From Topomyia yanbarensis (Eukaryota; Arthropoda; Insecta; Diptera; Culicidae), in the NCBI RefSeq assembly GCF_030247195.1, contig NC_080670.1:43261524-43325523 (forward strand): a stretch of 64,000 bases of DNA, in the 5' to 3' direction. The notes under the pieces are model-generated. The model was not told the DNA's origin. It did not search any database and saw only the letters and a program-made list of their open reading frames with translations. Shown piece after piece: positions 1-12,440 of the stretch; the first letter of the stretch is position 1, and each line of letters opens with the position of its first letter. The translations under genes were made by a program, and so were the position numbers.

Positions 1-5
1 TATAG

Positions 6-365
6 GGTTCCAAAACCGTTTTTCTTAAAAGTGTTAGAGTAAAGAAACACGAAAAACCTGTTTTGATCAAGATAGATGCTTTTCTAGAAATGTTAGAAGC
101 TGCTGAATTTTTATATACTAATCCTTAATACACATCTCCTGCAAAGTTTTCAATAGTTCGTTTGGGCAGAAAAGGTAGCCGAAAGCAGTCCAAAAATAAT
201 AAGATTTATCAGTTTTCAAAAATATTTGAAGAGAACGAAGATATATCAAAATATAATTTTTCACCGATAACTGAAAATGTTTCTGACAGCACTGCTCTAG
301 TGAAATCCAATCAAAGCAATTGCAATAACTTGAGTTCTACGGATCTTTCTTGTCACAATTATTAG
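6..365 (+). pseudogene. Unidentified broken reading frame at window edge
   Basis: Frame 3 reads from the window edge to a stop at 363-365, interrupted by one in-frame TAA at 126-128. The part after the stop is 67 residues from the first Met (162) and is rich in Lys/Arg at its start (GRKGSRKQSK) and in Ser/Asn at its end. The part before the stop reads as protein-like charged and hydrophobic sequence. I do not recognise a family. It may be the C-terminal end of a transposon or host protein lying mainly left of the window, already inactivated. A chance open frame in AT-rich DNA is the alternative. Confidence 0.3.
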
Positions 366-2068
366 TTTTACTTTTTTGTGAAGAAATCTTGTCCAAGCCC
401 AAAGTTATACTGCCCATGAACGCATATTTGTCCCGTTTTCTATCTTTATGGGACTGATTTGCGAGCATGGGCAGAACAGCTATTTGAAAATGTTGTTCAT
501 AAATAACAGGATAAACAGAGAGTTAATAAAATCAATAAAATGAATGGAATGAATAATGGAAATAAAATAAAGAATTTTTATAACAATAAAAATGTTTTCT
601 GTCTTTTTATCATTTTTTTCATTTTGTTTGTTTTTAAGCAGTTGAATTATTAAAATGAAAAAATCAGCGATATTAAAATGTAATAGAATTAATAGAAGAA
701 ATTATATTGTATCTAATTAATGTTCTAGATGAAATGAATAAAGTGAATGACTGAACAAAATTAGTCAGATTATTAAAATGAATAAAAGTGTGAACCGGAA
801 AAATATCAGAAAAAATATTAGAAAAAAGGGAATAAAATAAATTAAATGAATAATTCGAATAAGATACATAGGATAATAAACTGATCGGAATGCATACAAA
901 GAATTAAATGAATACAATAGATAAAATTAGGTCACATAAACAAAATAAATAAAAAATGCCAAATGAAAAAAAATCTTTAAAATTAAATGATCATATATTT
1001 ATTATTAGTCAAATATTTAAAATGCAAAAAATAAACCAAACGAATATAATACATTAATGGAATGAGCTGGAAAAAATGAGAATATTTAATAATATTTGAA
1101 GAAAGTTATTGAAATGAAGTGAATGAATAAAACGAATTTCACGAATTCCAAAACCATTGTTTCAGAATATTCTGAAATGTTTGTGAAAATCCCATTGCAA
1201 AGAGCACGTTTTCGTTCTTCTTTTCTTGACGGAATTTTTAGGATTATCTAGTTTCTACTTTATTGATGGTCCTTAATTAGTCATCTTCTGATATAGAATG
1301 GAATTTTCAGGTCCAGTATTTTAACGCGTAATTAGATATAGTAAACTGAGAAAAGGCCACCTGTAAATAGTATTCATTCGCATTGAAATATCTAGAAAAG
1401 AGTGTCAAGTGTCCAGGCTATGTTGGCAATTATATTGTTGTCGATGGCATAAAACTCGTACATGCAGTCGATTACAATGCAGTCTTTTTCCACCCATCCT
1501 TATTACTTGCGAATTGTTTCGTTCGGAACTCTCGTTATGGAGATATGGGTTAATGAGTCCTATACAAAGCAATACCATTGCAAAGAAATGGTTCAAACTA
1601 CCAGAATAAGTATTTAAATTCATCGAAAAGCCAGTTAGTATTGAAAGTGCCCCTGGACTGCCTTGAGACACGAACATTCTTGAAATTACATGTCGTATTT
1701 TTTCGCAAATAAATATGCTTTTAGTCACATTGATCATGACAAATGTATATTGGGGTTTTCAGTACAACTCAGTATCAGTTGTGAGGAATGGTAAATGATG
1801 GTTAGAGCTGTGTCATTATTTTTGTTTATAGTGCGAAATTTTGATTCCTTACATCTTTATTTTCAATAATGCAACTGATAAATTTTCACTACAATTTTGT
1901 TATTCAAAAATACAGTTGTTCTTGGTGATGCTACGAGTATAATATGAATATGAATTATATTAGAAATTTATTTTCTCACTACTAGGAGGATTACTTGATG
2001 TATTCATATACCATCCAACGTTTATCTCACGAGTGAACGCATTGCTCAATCCAACGGGTAAATACATC
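366..2068. other. Non-coding AT-rich stretch with degenerate AATGAATAAAATGAAT-like repeats
   Basis: No credible gene. From about 520 to 1140 the sequence is a drifting low-complexity tract in which words such as AAATGAAT and GAATAAAAT recur without a fixed period. The open frames at 1405-1737 on both strands overlap each other and have no recognisable domain. Confidence 0.6.
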
Positions 2069-2080
2069 AACTCTGGACAA

Positions 2081-2247
2081 TGAGGGGGGATGTAGCGTAG
2101 TTGGTAAATCGATTGCCTTGTACGCAGCGCACCTGGGTTCGAGTCCCGACCCCGCACATAGGGTTAGAAATTTTTCATGAGAGATTTTTCTAATCCGAAG
2201 AGGCGAATGACCTTAAGGTTAAAACCTCTATAATCGAAATAAAAAAA
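2081..2247 (+). mobile_element. tRNA-derived SINE (Feilai-like), complete with target duplication
   Basis: The head resembles a tRNA gene: an A-box-like TAGCGTAGTTGG lies near 2094 and a B-box GGTTCGAGTCC near 2133. These are followed by a tRNA-unrelated body and an A-rich tail ending near 2247. The insertion is flanked by the 12-bp direct repeat AACTCTGGACAA (2069-2080 and 2248-2259). The two intact-looking boxes form an internal RNA polymerase III promoter. The family is non-autonomous and depends on a LINE's enzymes. The Feilai assignment is from memory of mosquito SINEs, not a search. Confidence 0.85.
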
Positions 2248-2525
2248 AACTCTGGACAAATTTGCACTTTGAAGTGAATTTACACATTATTTTGTCTTTG
2301 AAATGAACTTGCTTATTAATTTTTGAGAAATAGGTAATTGATTATTAAGTAAATTCACAAAATGTTTTCGGAATCAAAATCCTTGAATCACGCAGATGTG
2401 TTTGCATAACCCGATATTCAAAATCGGTCTAGTTTTGACCCTAAAAAACCAGTAAAGCAATACTCTGTATGGAACGGTCTCATTTTTAGTTAGTGGAAAT
2501 TGGTAAGCGAAGAATGAAAATACAA

Positions 2526-2820
2526 AATGTTTAATATCTCCGCCGCTCGTGAACGGATTTTGACAATCTATAGCTTGTTAGAAAGGTATTTTCATAAGTT
2601 TCTGTTTATTTCACGCGATATAGTTGCCTTGTTCGAATGTTATTCGCTTCAAACCAGCCCTGTTTTGACAAAATTGCCCATATCTCAGAAAGTAAACAAC
2701 ATATCGAAAAACAAAAATAAAAAAATGGGAGCGTTAGGCCTTTCATTTGAAACTAATTTCATTAAGATTGGTTCAGCCATTGCTGAGATAATTACATGAC
2801 ATTTTGTACATACATACATA

Positions 2821-2852
<32 letters not shown>

Positions 2853-2974
2853 TACAGACATTGTCTCAATGTGTCGAGCTGAGTCGATTGGTATATGAAA
2901 CTCGGCCCTCCGGGTCTCGGAAAAAGTTTTCAAAGTTTGAGCGAATCCTATACATTTCTTTTGTAAGAAATGTA
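2526..2974 (-). repeat. Dispersed repeat with embedded CA/TG microsatellite, copy 1
   Basis: This matches, in opposite orientation, the copy at 7187-7655. Shared landmarks are the terminal palindrome ACATTTCTTTTGTAAGAAATGT (2952-2973), the block containing CGGCCCTCCGGG, the CA microsatellite at 2804-2853, and the TCAGCCATTGCTGAGA block. It has no coding potential; open frames over it are artefacts of the repeat. Outer limits are approximate. Confidence 0.75.
2804..2853. repeat. CA microsatellite
   Basis: Runs of ACATACAT followed by (CA)n lie inside the dispersed repeat, at the same internal position as the TG run of the second copy. The microsatellite is therefore carried by the element rather than arising locally. 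Confidence 0.9.
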
Positions 2975-3129
2975 AAACAAGCTTGAGAAATATTCCATCT
3001 CTTTGATTCGAAATGGACATCATTTGCAAAACAAATCCAACGATCACCACACGGATTATTTCAAAATATAATAGGAGTTATTTAAAGTGCTGCCCGTGGA
3101 AGCGGTTGCCAAAATGCTAGTGTTGAAAT

Positions 3130-3323
3130 TAGAAAAACTCTAGAAAGAGAACTGCGGAGACTCCATTTTGAATCGATTGGATTCGCGTTTAGCTGTCAAA
3201 AAAGGAATCCAATTGAACATTTCCTATCCTTATAACATCGGACGTGTTGCCATACAATGCCGGGACATACGTTGCCAAAAATGCTGTTTTTCTCTCCGCA
3301 GTTCTCTTACTAGAGTTTTTCTA
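3130..3323. mobile_element. Short hAT-like MITE with 8-bp target duplication
   Basis: Terminal inverted repeats of about 30 bp start TAGAAAAACTCTAG and end with AGAACTGCGGAG; I count one mismatch between the two ends. The element is flanked by the direct repeat GTTGAAAT (3122-3129 and 3324-3331). An 8-bp target duplication is the hallmark of hAT transposases. There is no coding capacity in the 194 bp, so it is a non-autonomous derivative. Confidence 0.85.
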
Positions 3324-3390
3324 GTTGAAATCATCATAAAGGGAGTGTTGCTGTTTTGACTAATTTTCACTATTCGCCTCTCTCCCTATC

Positions 3391-3551
3391 AGGCTGTGCA
3401 CGCTGACGAACTCGGCTAGCTAGTCGACATAAATTGACTTTTACTGTGAGCCGTGTTTACCAACATTGCTTCACAGCTTAATGGCAGCGTTGGTAAACAC
3501 GGCTCACAGTAAAAGTCAAATTTATGTTGACTTCGTCAGTGTGCACAGCCT
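3391..3551. mobile_element. Near-perfect fold-back (palindromic MITE)
   Basis: The left arm starting AGGCTGTGCACGCTGACGAA pairs with the right arm ending GTGCACAGCCT, through the shared core ACTGTGAGCCGTGTTTACCA. The loop is only about 20 bp. No target duplication was recognised. The transcript would form a hairpin of about 70 bp. Confidence 0.8.
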
Positions 3552-3799
3552 AATTCTCTCTGGAACTGATCAAAACAAATACATATCTCACTTTCTCGTT
3601 CTGACACACGGAAAATAGGGAAGGTGAACAGCAAACGATGGATGTAGATGAGGAATTCCACGAAGATCCGTCCGAAAATATTTAAAAGCGTGACCGACCT
3701 TCTTAGATTCCTATAAAATCAGTAAGATTATTTTGACTCAAGAGCAATTTTTTAAAACGGCGTAAACATTTCTACTGTGTTTACTGTGTTTTATACATA

Positions 3800-5058
3800 T
3801 TACTGTGTTTTATACAGCAAAACTTTCTGAGAACGAGTTACAGGGATAAAAAAATATATATAAAAATATATACTAAAAAATGTCATGGTTTTTCACAAAA
3901 ACAAAAATTTGTTTTAAAAATTTAATTTGCAAAAAAAACAGTTTATCTAATTTTTTATATTTTGTCAACAAAAACCTGAAAAGAAAAGAAACGTTTTAAA
4001 TGGTATTCTACGATGGAGAACTTATCGCTAAGAAAGTTTTTCTAACAACAACTTTATACATGTTTTTAAATTTCATACTAATTGACATACATAATTCTTA
4101 GTATCGTTTTAAATCAAAATGCGATAGTTTTCAAGAAATGTGGAATTTTGCTCCAACAAAAACAGTTAATTTTTGTGATTATGCCCTTTTTAAAAATTAT
4201 TCGCGTTACCCCATCATAGAATGTTAAAAATTTAATGTTTTTCGTTTTAAAGACGTAAAAGAAACTTTTTCAGTGTATCTGGATCACGGCGAAGCTTTCA
4301 AATGGTTTATAATATCGCCTTGATATCAAAGAGAAAGTTACGGGAAATGTTATGAGCCTTTAGAAAAACTTATTGTTGTTGATGTTCTACATTTCAGAAT
4401 TTTTTTGTTATTAGCATTTTGATTTAAAATTTCATTTAGAATCATATTCAAAATTGTATTTTTGACCGCAAATAGTATGAATTATGAAAATATGTCAAAA
4501 GTTGTAAGGAAAACTTTTCTATTGAAAGTTTCCCCATGATTCAAATACACTGCGTAAGCTTCTTTTACGTCTTTAAAAAGAGAACTATTAGATTTTTGAC
4601 ATTTTATGATGGGGTAACGCGAAAAAGTTTTAAAAAGGGCATATTCTGTCGATTGAACTGATTTTATTGGAATAAAATTTCAAATATCTCGAAAACTATC
4701 GCATTTTGGAAGATTTTCGCTAAATGCATTTTGATTAAAAATGATACATCTATAATAAAATAACAGTTTTGTATGTCAATTAATATGAAATTTAAAAACA
4801 CGTATATGCTATTGTCAGAAATTTTTTTACCGATAAGTTCTCCATCATACAACCACATTCAAAATGTTTCTTTTCGCTTTAGATTTTAGTTGACAAAATA
4901 TAAAAAATAGAAAAAATGGGTTTTTTTGCAATTTAAATTTTTAATACAAATTTTTGTTTTTGTGAAAAATTATACTACATTTTTTTTGGTGCATATTTTT
5001 TTCGTACAGAAATATTCAATACCGTTTTCAGAAAGTTTTGCTGTATAAAATACAGTAA
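3800..5058. mobile_element. Large fold-back element, 1.26 kb imperfect palindrome
   Basis: The left end starts TTACTGTGTTTTATACAGC and the right end closes with GCTGTATAAAATACAGTAA. Correspondence continues inward through the whole element: GGTATTCTACGATGGAGAAC near 4000 mirrors the block near 4850, and the GTTACCCCATCAT block at 4205 mirrors ATGATGGGGTAAC at 4606. There is no protein-coding signal. The arms differ at many sites, so the insertion is not recent. Confidence 0.75.
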
Positions 5059-5312
5059 TCGAACAAAAATTAATGCACGTAGAAATGTCAGAGCCCTTTT
5101 CAAAAAGTGCTCTTGTATCAAAATACTGCAATTGTCAGAGAAAATCACGGAGATTCATAAACCGAACACAACTTCAAAGTTTCGTTCGAATTGACGATGG
5201 TCATATTTTGTGGTCGGTCGGTTTCTCGTGGAATCCCTCAACTATAAATTACAGATCAGGCAAAATTATCCCACTCTTCAATGAATTGAAATACCTGTCG
5301 AATGGATAAAAT

Positions 5313-5408
5313 CCAAGTAACAATTGAAGTTTTATAGTACACACTCAGGTACCATCTAAGTTTTATGAGTGGCTATAAAACTCCTATAAAACCTCAATTG
5401 TTACTTGG
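5313..5408. mobile_element. 96-bp MITE with CCAAGTAACAATTGA termini
   Basis: The ends CCAAGTAACAATTGAAGTTT and (reverse complement) CCAAGTAACAATTGAGGTTT are inverted repeats of about 25 bp around a short centre. No clear target duplication was seen. Confidence 0.75.
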
Positions 5409-7186
5409 GAATGCATGGCATCAAAACTATTAGGTTTTATCATATAAGAAATTCAATATTAGTAGTGATGTCGAATTTATGACATTCGTAACAACTTGGA
5501 ACACGTCGTTCATTTGAGTTTTTTAATCACTTTTCCAATGTCACTCTCACTTCTTTTCACTTTTATCTATAACTGTTTTTGTTGATAACCGATCATTTCC
5601 TTACAATATTTTCACTGTACTAATCCCGTTAAATCTGGGAAAAAAATTCTGATGGGTTTTTTAACTTGTCCAGCATCACTTTTTTCACCACATTTTTTAT
5701 CTTAATACCTTTCCATTCAGATCCACAGAATACAATATTATATTCCAATGTTTACCTTTCAACACGGTTTGGAATGTTCAGCAAAAACGTAATAAATTAA
5801 ATTTGCAGCAGATGAGTTCCACTCATCAATTCCAACGGTACCTGTGATGGCCACAATAAATTATTAAAATCATTTATTAAACTACTTACATAAAACAACC
5901 ACTTGGCCGCCATAATCGGCCATGTTAATCGTGCTGTAAATCACTGCTCACAAATTTATGATTGAATGTTACGCAATAAATTCCGCTCCACACTGTGCAA
6001 ACGAAATGCACCAGAGACTGCTACTCACCTCTGTATACCATCGGGCAGGTGATTGAACCTTTGATAGAACATCCCATCCAGTTGGTGGTTCCCGAAGTCG
6101 TAGTTTCGTTTTCACAGAAAAATAAAACTCCCGCCCACCGCCGATGCCAGGGGCAGGTGCTGTTTATTGAACTCTCGCCTAAAAACACTCAGCCTGTTCC
6201 TGGCATACGGATGGGGCCCTTTGGTTGCACTGTTGACGAGATACACTTGCACTTGCAGCGGGGCCGTTTTGCTTGTCAGTAAACTTCGGATAGTGACTGT
6301 TCGGACAACGGAAAAATAGCCCTTGGGGAACATAATTCAATTAGCTGCTGGCAAAGGGAAGACAGCAATAAATCAAACCAGTTTCCCGAACCACAAACGC
6401 CGGCTTTGTGCGGTTGTATATGGCCGGTGTCCCTGACACTGGCCGGTGTGAAGGTAAGCTCGGCCAAGGGGTATAAATTGAATAAATGTGTCATAAATAG
6501 CTGCACCGATTCGGCAAGGGTTGTTCGGTGAGGGGCCCACTTGGTGGAAGCTTATTGCACTTTGCATAAGCGACGGGTTCCGAGCAGAAATGGAGGTTTT
6601 TATTAATGTACATATTGAAGGATTGTATTCTTACGGTGACCAGAATTGTTGCGTATTTTTATCCCCCTCCCCCATCTTCTTTTCTTTTTATTTTCTGACT
6701 ATGTCAATGTCATTCAGGAACTCATTTTGAACATTTCATTGGAAGGTCTTGGCGATGAATATATTCTTATTTATTTATGTTTTTAATGCCGATAATGGTG
6801 GTGCACTTGTGGATGATGCAGAGAACTCCTCGGTCATAATAGTCACAAGTGTTGAAGCAAGATTCCCTGCCATCCCAGAATTGACCTGCATGGGCGTGGT
6901 CATCTACGTTATTGATCATACTATAATCTTAGTCTCTTTAGGTTGCACGTTTAGTATCATGTACTACTCCCAAGCAGGGCCGGCGGAATACGTGGGTAGT
7001 ATGGGTGGTACTACTCACTCGAAAATAACCGAGGGGGGAATTACCCACTCGAAAGTCTCGCGCACAAAATGAATGCGTCCGAAACTCTCGATGTACAACA
7101 ATTTTATATTTTAATTCAGATACAATTTCGATTTCTTTCAAAATGTGGGATATTAATCAGGATTCGATTGAAATTTGAAATTGTTT
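5409..7186. other. Intergenic DNA without recognised features
   Basis: Open frames at 5995-6282, 6276-6567 and 6749-7072 overlap others on the opposite strand and carry no domain, splice context or codon pattern that I can support. I see no RNA gene. Confidence 0.5.
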
Positions 7187-7655
7187 TACATTTCTTATAA
7201 AAGAAATGTATAGAATTCGCTCAAACTTTCAAGATTTTTTCCGAGGCCCGGAGGGCCGAGTCTTATATACCAATCGACTCAGCTCGACGATTTGGGACAA
7301 TGTCTGTGTGTGTGTGTCTGTGTGTGTGTGTGTATGTAACGGACAAATTCTCATTCGCGTTTCTCAGCAATGGCTGAACCGATCTTATCCAAACCAATTT
7401 TAAATGAAAGAACTAAAAAACAGTATGAACTCTATTAATTTGTTTTTGATTCTGATGTTTAGTTTTTAAGATATGAATGTTTGAATGCGTAAAAATGGCG
7501 TTTTTTGCAGTTTTTTTAAATTATCTGCCGGAATTGACGGAATAGATTAACAATTTATATGTTTTTAGACAGCTTAAACAAATACCTTTTGAACAAGCTA
7601 TAGATTGTTGAAATCGGACTATTATCAAAAGAGATATTCAACATTAAATGCGGAC
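7187..7655 (+). repeat. Dispersed repeat with embedded TG microsatellite, copy 2
   Basis: This begins with the palindrome ACATTTCTTATAAAAGAAATGT and continues through CCGAGGCCCGGAGGGCCGAG, a TG run (7303-7333) and CAGCAATGGCTGAACCGAT. It is the inverted counterpart of the copy at 2526-2974. Homology continues to about GAGATATTCAACATT at 7641-7655. From memory, this kind of repeat is common between genes in culicine mosquitoes. Confidence 0.75.
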
Positions 7656-8835
7656 GAAAGATTTCTATCATTTCCCATTGCCAGAAATATGACCAAAAAC
7701 ACGTAATCTATTATTAACGCCAAAACGGCTTATTTTAGGTCAATAGTATCTTCGGAGAATTTAATGGAGGCAATATGCTCTTTCTTTTGGTATTGTGCTT
7801 TTGCTGATTAATCCCCCTATGAGTGAGATATTTTCACAAATTTTCTTGGAAGTAATTATATCGAAATGGTGCCTTCAGCAAATTTGTAGCTCTTACTTTT
7901 TCGAATAACTTTACTGAAGACTTCAAATATCTATTTTGAATACTTTAAAAGTTATGGCTTGTTGTTTGTGGATTACGCTTCGTCGCCTATTTATTGTTCA
8001 ATATAGTAATAATCTATTGAAATAAGCCAAACATCATTTCGATAAATCGAATTTTGTATTTCATTTTTCTATCTACAACCGCTAGAAATAATCACCGAAC
8101 ACTTCCAAGTTGTCTGGAAGGAACTTGATAACTTATCAGTGCAAAAATGTTCATTTGTGCGAACCTTCTGACTGCAATTTTTCTAACTTATGACCATCGG
8201 ATCGATCTGAAACCTTTCGGAAAATGAAAAGCGAAATAAATAACTCCAAGCAACGGCGTAGCCAAGAGAAGGTTTTAACACCATACAGTCCCCCCCCCCC
8301 ACCACACAAAAAAAATATTGGATTGGAGTTGAAAATTTATTGATGCAAACTGATTTAATTCAATATTACAATAACATTATCTGATCCGTAGATTGATAAC
8401 CTGTTGTTGTAAACATCATGAGGACTTTTGATAAATTGTCGGAATGGGGTCCTGATATGTAACTGATCTATTGGTCTTGATTTCACAGTTGTCTAATAGC
8501 ATCAATATCAAATTCATGCCTGAAAACATTCCAATAGAAAATTCCAGAGTTCTGTAATCAATCATAATCCTCAGATTTCTTTTCAAATTTTCAGCTTTTT
8601 TTCCTACACAATATTACGAAAGCTTATTACACAATTTTTCCTAATAGGTTTGTGAAAATTATAAACTATTTGAAATTTTTTAATAGTTTTATTTTTTATT
8701 TAACTGTGATTTTTTAATAAATAGTGATCATCGCTTCACAACGTAGTCTATTTTTCATGGTTTGCGGTGAGCACGAACTCTCGAATTGCTTAACTGAAAA
8801 TTATGGAATAGAAATTAATTTTTAGTATTCTTTAT
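7656..8835. other. Non-coding DNA; short poly(C) run
   Basis: No gene or clear repeat structure. A run of C at about 8291-8300, followed by CACCACAC and A-rich sequence, is the only notable composition feature. Confidence 0.5.
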
Positions 8836-9702
8836 ATTTACATGGAGAAAACCCACCAGCACGCATTTTCGCCGCTAGGTGGCACTGTATGCATCGTATT
8901 ATCACTGTAAGTGAAAATAAGAAGGATAATTGAATTGTCTATAACTTCGTCGAAGACTGCAAGTAAATCCGACTATGTTAATAGAAGTTATTAAACTTTT
9001 AACGAAGTGATGTCTGAGTCAGTTTTGCATGGGGCCTAATAGTGCATGGTTGTGTATCAGTACTCGATTCACACGAACTAAACATTTTTGTGAAATAATC
9101 GTTAGGTTTAGCTCAATGGTATGTTCAGAAGAATTATAGTAAATAATACGAGTTATGTTTTGGTTAGAAAATTTTAGTTCCACCTGTGACCGCATAGAGG
9201 GCGCCACTACTAACTTTTCATAGAAGAGAGATAGAGTATCAAGATGTTCAGAAGAAATACTGAAAAATGCCTGTTCTATAACTTTGTAGAAGACACCAAA
9301 TTTCTATCTCTCTCCGTTGAAAAGTTAGCGTTGGCGCCCTCTATGCGGTAACAGGTGGAACTAAAATTTTCTAATCAAAGCATGACTCGTATTATTTACT
9401 ATAATTCTTCTGAACATACCATTGAGCTAAACCTAACGATTATTTCACAAAAATGTTTAGTTCGTGTGAATCGAGTACTGATACACAACCATGCACTATT
9501 AGGCCCCATGCAAAACTGACTCAGACATCACTTCGTTAAAAGTTTAATAACTTCTTTTAACATAGTCGGATTTACTTGCAGTCTTCGACGAAGTTATAGA
9601 CAATTCAATTATCCTTCTTATTTTCACTTACAGTGATAATACGATGCATACAGTGCCACCTAGCGGCGAAAATGCGTGCTGGTGGGTTTTCTCCATGTAA
9701 AT
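8836..9702. repeat. Long inverted repeat: about 398-bp arms, 70-bp loop
   Basis: The left arm (8836-9233) starts ATTTACATGGAGAAAACCCA. The right arm (9304-9702) is its reverse complement with few changes, sharing for example CGCCGCTAGGTGGCACTGTA and GCATGGGGCCTAATAGTGCA. The arms are far more alike than those of the 3800-5058 fold-back. Open frames over it are mirror artefacts. If transcribed it would give a hairpin RNA of nearly 400 bp. Confidence 0.9.
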
Positions 9703-12440
9703 TGTTGAAAATTCCCATACAAATTTCAGGCCCGTTGGTCCGGTAGTTAGACTTGTCCGATTTGCTTCAAATTTGGTGCAAGTACTCCTGGTGGGACTAG
9801 GAATCGACGCAGAGGTGGGCCGATAGGGGTCATTTTTTTCCTGTCACCCTACTGTGCACCCAGTGCATTAACGCAAGTGACGGAAGGTTATCGAAAAGTT
9901 TCGTGAAAATGAAAGTTCCAGTAATGATGATGATTTTCCCAAACGGTTCGTTCTCGTGAGGTTTTTATTTGTTCTTTGGCATTAGGATTAGCGATAATCA
10001 TTCAAATCAAGAATACTACTGGGAAGTCACCTTTAGAAAAAGTCGATGTCGAAGTAAAATTTGAAACTATGCACTCATGTACTTCAGAGATAGCGTGATA
10101 TCAGGAGCTGCGATTTCATTTCAACGCTTTTTTTGTGAAAAGGGCGATACTTACAAATGTAAACATAGGGCTTTTTTCGTACATGCGAATGAGGGCTTTG
10201 AAACGCAACAAATTAACCTAAAAATTTTGTTTCTACGATATTGCTTTCTTAAACTACAGCAAAAAATACAACGGGCGAAACTGTATTTTAGTTTGTTTAT
10301 TTAAAGTTTCGCCCTCCACGCTCCATGCAAACAAACAGGGCGATCCTTTTTTTGCTAGCAGCTTAGAGGCGAAACTGTTATTTTCGTATTTTTTAAGATT
10401 ATCAAACTGATACCAGCTGTAAATAGTAACAATGATCTCTATTGAAAAAAACCCGGACGAAATCGGTGGTGTAAAACGGTAGTTATTGTAAAAAACGTAA
10501 GGGCGATACTTCAATGCTGATAGATAGGACCGAAAAAGTAAACAATCGCCAAAGGGGCGATACTATCATTTTGTCAATTTCAATAGCAAAAACAAATTTT
10601 AATTTAATAATTTCAAATACTCTATGAAGTTTTGGGTTTCGATCACTGAATCATGCAAGCTAGGATGTCAAAAAACACAATAGTTCTTAAATAGGAAATA
10701 AAACCAAGTCTGGAAATATTCACTGTTGATTTTCTTTGAATGGTATAACTGCTAGTATCGCTCTTTTCAAGATAAAGCGCTGATTTCTTAGTTCTCAGTC
10801 GCGTTGGAAATTTGAGTAAAATATAAACTTCAAATCGATTAAAAAAAAATCGTTTTTTTTTTGTTTCAGTACAATATATAGCCCCTTTAGGAAAATTCAG
10901 TTTTCCCACCACAATATAGATATTTTATTAACAGAGCATTAACAATAATTCGTTGGTATGTCTATTTTATGGGCCATTTTTTCGCTTTCCCATTGATTTG
11001 GTTTGAGATTTCTAGCACTGATGTTGTCCTATGCTGATTTGAGCGATTCTCTGAGTCCTGCCACTATCCCATGTAGTATGTGTTATCAAAAACATCGCGA
11101 AGTATCAAGTTCTAAATGCTCTCAAACGATATAATATCCGAAGAGAGTGATAAGAGTTATAAGAAATGTCTCATCACACTGTTAGGTGGATTAAACACGT
11201 TTTTTATTTCTTAAAACGAGGAATACTGATCGATTCACAAAAAATATTAATGCGATTTTATTCAGAATAAAGGATGCACTTAGAAATATGTTAAAAGACT
11301 AAATATATAATTCGCAATTTTTCAAAAAGAATTATCATTTGATTAAAAATTTAAACAAAGGGAAACATTTTTGTAAGGAAGGCAAAAGACATACACAAGA
11401 AGGATTGGTTTCAACAACAGCGTAGCAGAGACCGTGTCAGGGAAGTGAAGAGAAGGCGGACAACTATGACAGGGAAAAGAAGAAATTTAACTTGCAGCTT
11501 CTTGGCAAACGGAAGATCACTGTCAGGACATCATGAACCGGATCGCCGACTGACCTCCTTGGATCCGCTGGGAACTGTTTTGGTGCCTGATTACCAGGTA
11601 GAAATTTACATAACTACCAAGAGAGAAGAGATAACTAAATTTGTATATCTATGGTGGTTAAAAATATGACGTATCGGGAAGATCGAGGATATCCAGCACA
11701 TCTTGCCGTGGAATGAGGCTGAATGTATTCGGTTAGCATAGATCTGACGTTAGAACACTAGGCGCATGACCAGCCAACATATTTAATGTCGTGAAAACCT
11801 CTCTCTACGACCCCAATATCACGGAGATGCGCATTCAACGTATAATTATTGGGCATGACCCGAGATATCACTCGAAAAAAGTCACGACCCTAATCAATCC
11901 CCTTTAACCAAGGTTTGTTGATACATTTGGAATCTCTAAACTTCCATAAAATTTGCCAATTTTCCAGCGTCCTCTGACAAAAATATTGAAAAACTCGTTG
12001 AAATTACGCGATCTTTCATAAATATGACATTCTAATGCCTAAGTGCCCGCCTTCTTATTACCCGCAATAGAGCAGTGCGAAGGAACTCAAACGAATATTT
12101 GTATCTGGTAATCTGGCATGATTTTTCAGATAAAGCACTCAGTAACTCTCATATTTTCCCCAGAAACTGTAACGATGTGGTCGCCCTCGCCACTCCACTA
12201 CTGTCATAATAAATAGCATAGAAGCTATGCATAGCTGTCATCTTCTGATGAACGTTACGGTAATATGCGCACTGCAATGCTTAGCGCGAGCATTTATGCT
12301 GTCAGATAAAAATATATGTTTAAAAAATAATCATTTCGTTTATATACAGCATTATCATTTAATCGTGAAACGTCGATTTCAATGTGGATCTACATGGAAT
12401 GCTGTTGTCACCGAATGATTATTGGTTGTGTGTATTTCGA
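9703..12440. other. Non-coding DNA with scattered GGGCGATACT words
   Basis: No gene is supported. Between 10141 and 10570 the words GGGCGATACT (three times) and GGCGAAACTGT (twice) recur at irregular spacing. The 74-residue frame at 11445 is basic at its start but matches nothing I know. Confidence 0.45.

Noticed and set aside
2081..2160. Functional tRNA gene
   Set aside because: A- and B-box-like sequences are present but no cloverleaf acceptor stem closes, and a SINE body, tail and target duplication follow.
2685..3050. 121-residue minus frame with Cys-Val repeats
   Set aside because: The Cys-Val run is the translated CA microsatellite in a dispersed repeat.
6112..6567. Exon candidates on both strands
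   Set aside because: Three mutually overlapping frames with no splice sites or domain similarity.
9019..9207. Short frame in the 8836-9702 region
   Set aside because: It lies inside the inverted repeat and its mirror exists on the other arm; no protein similarity.
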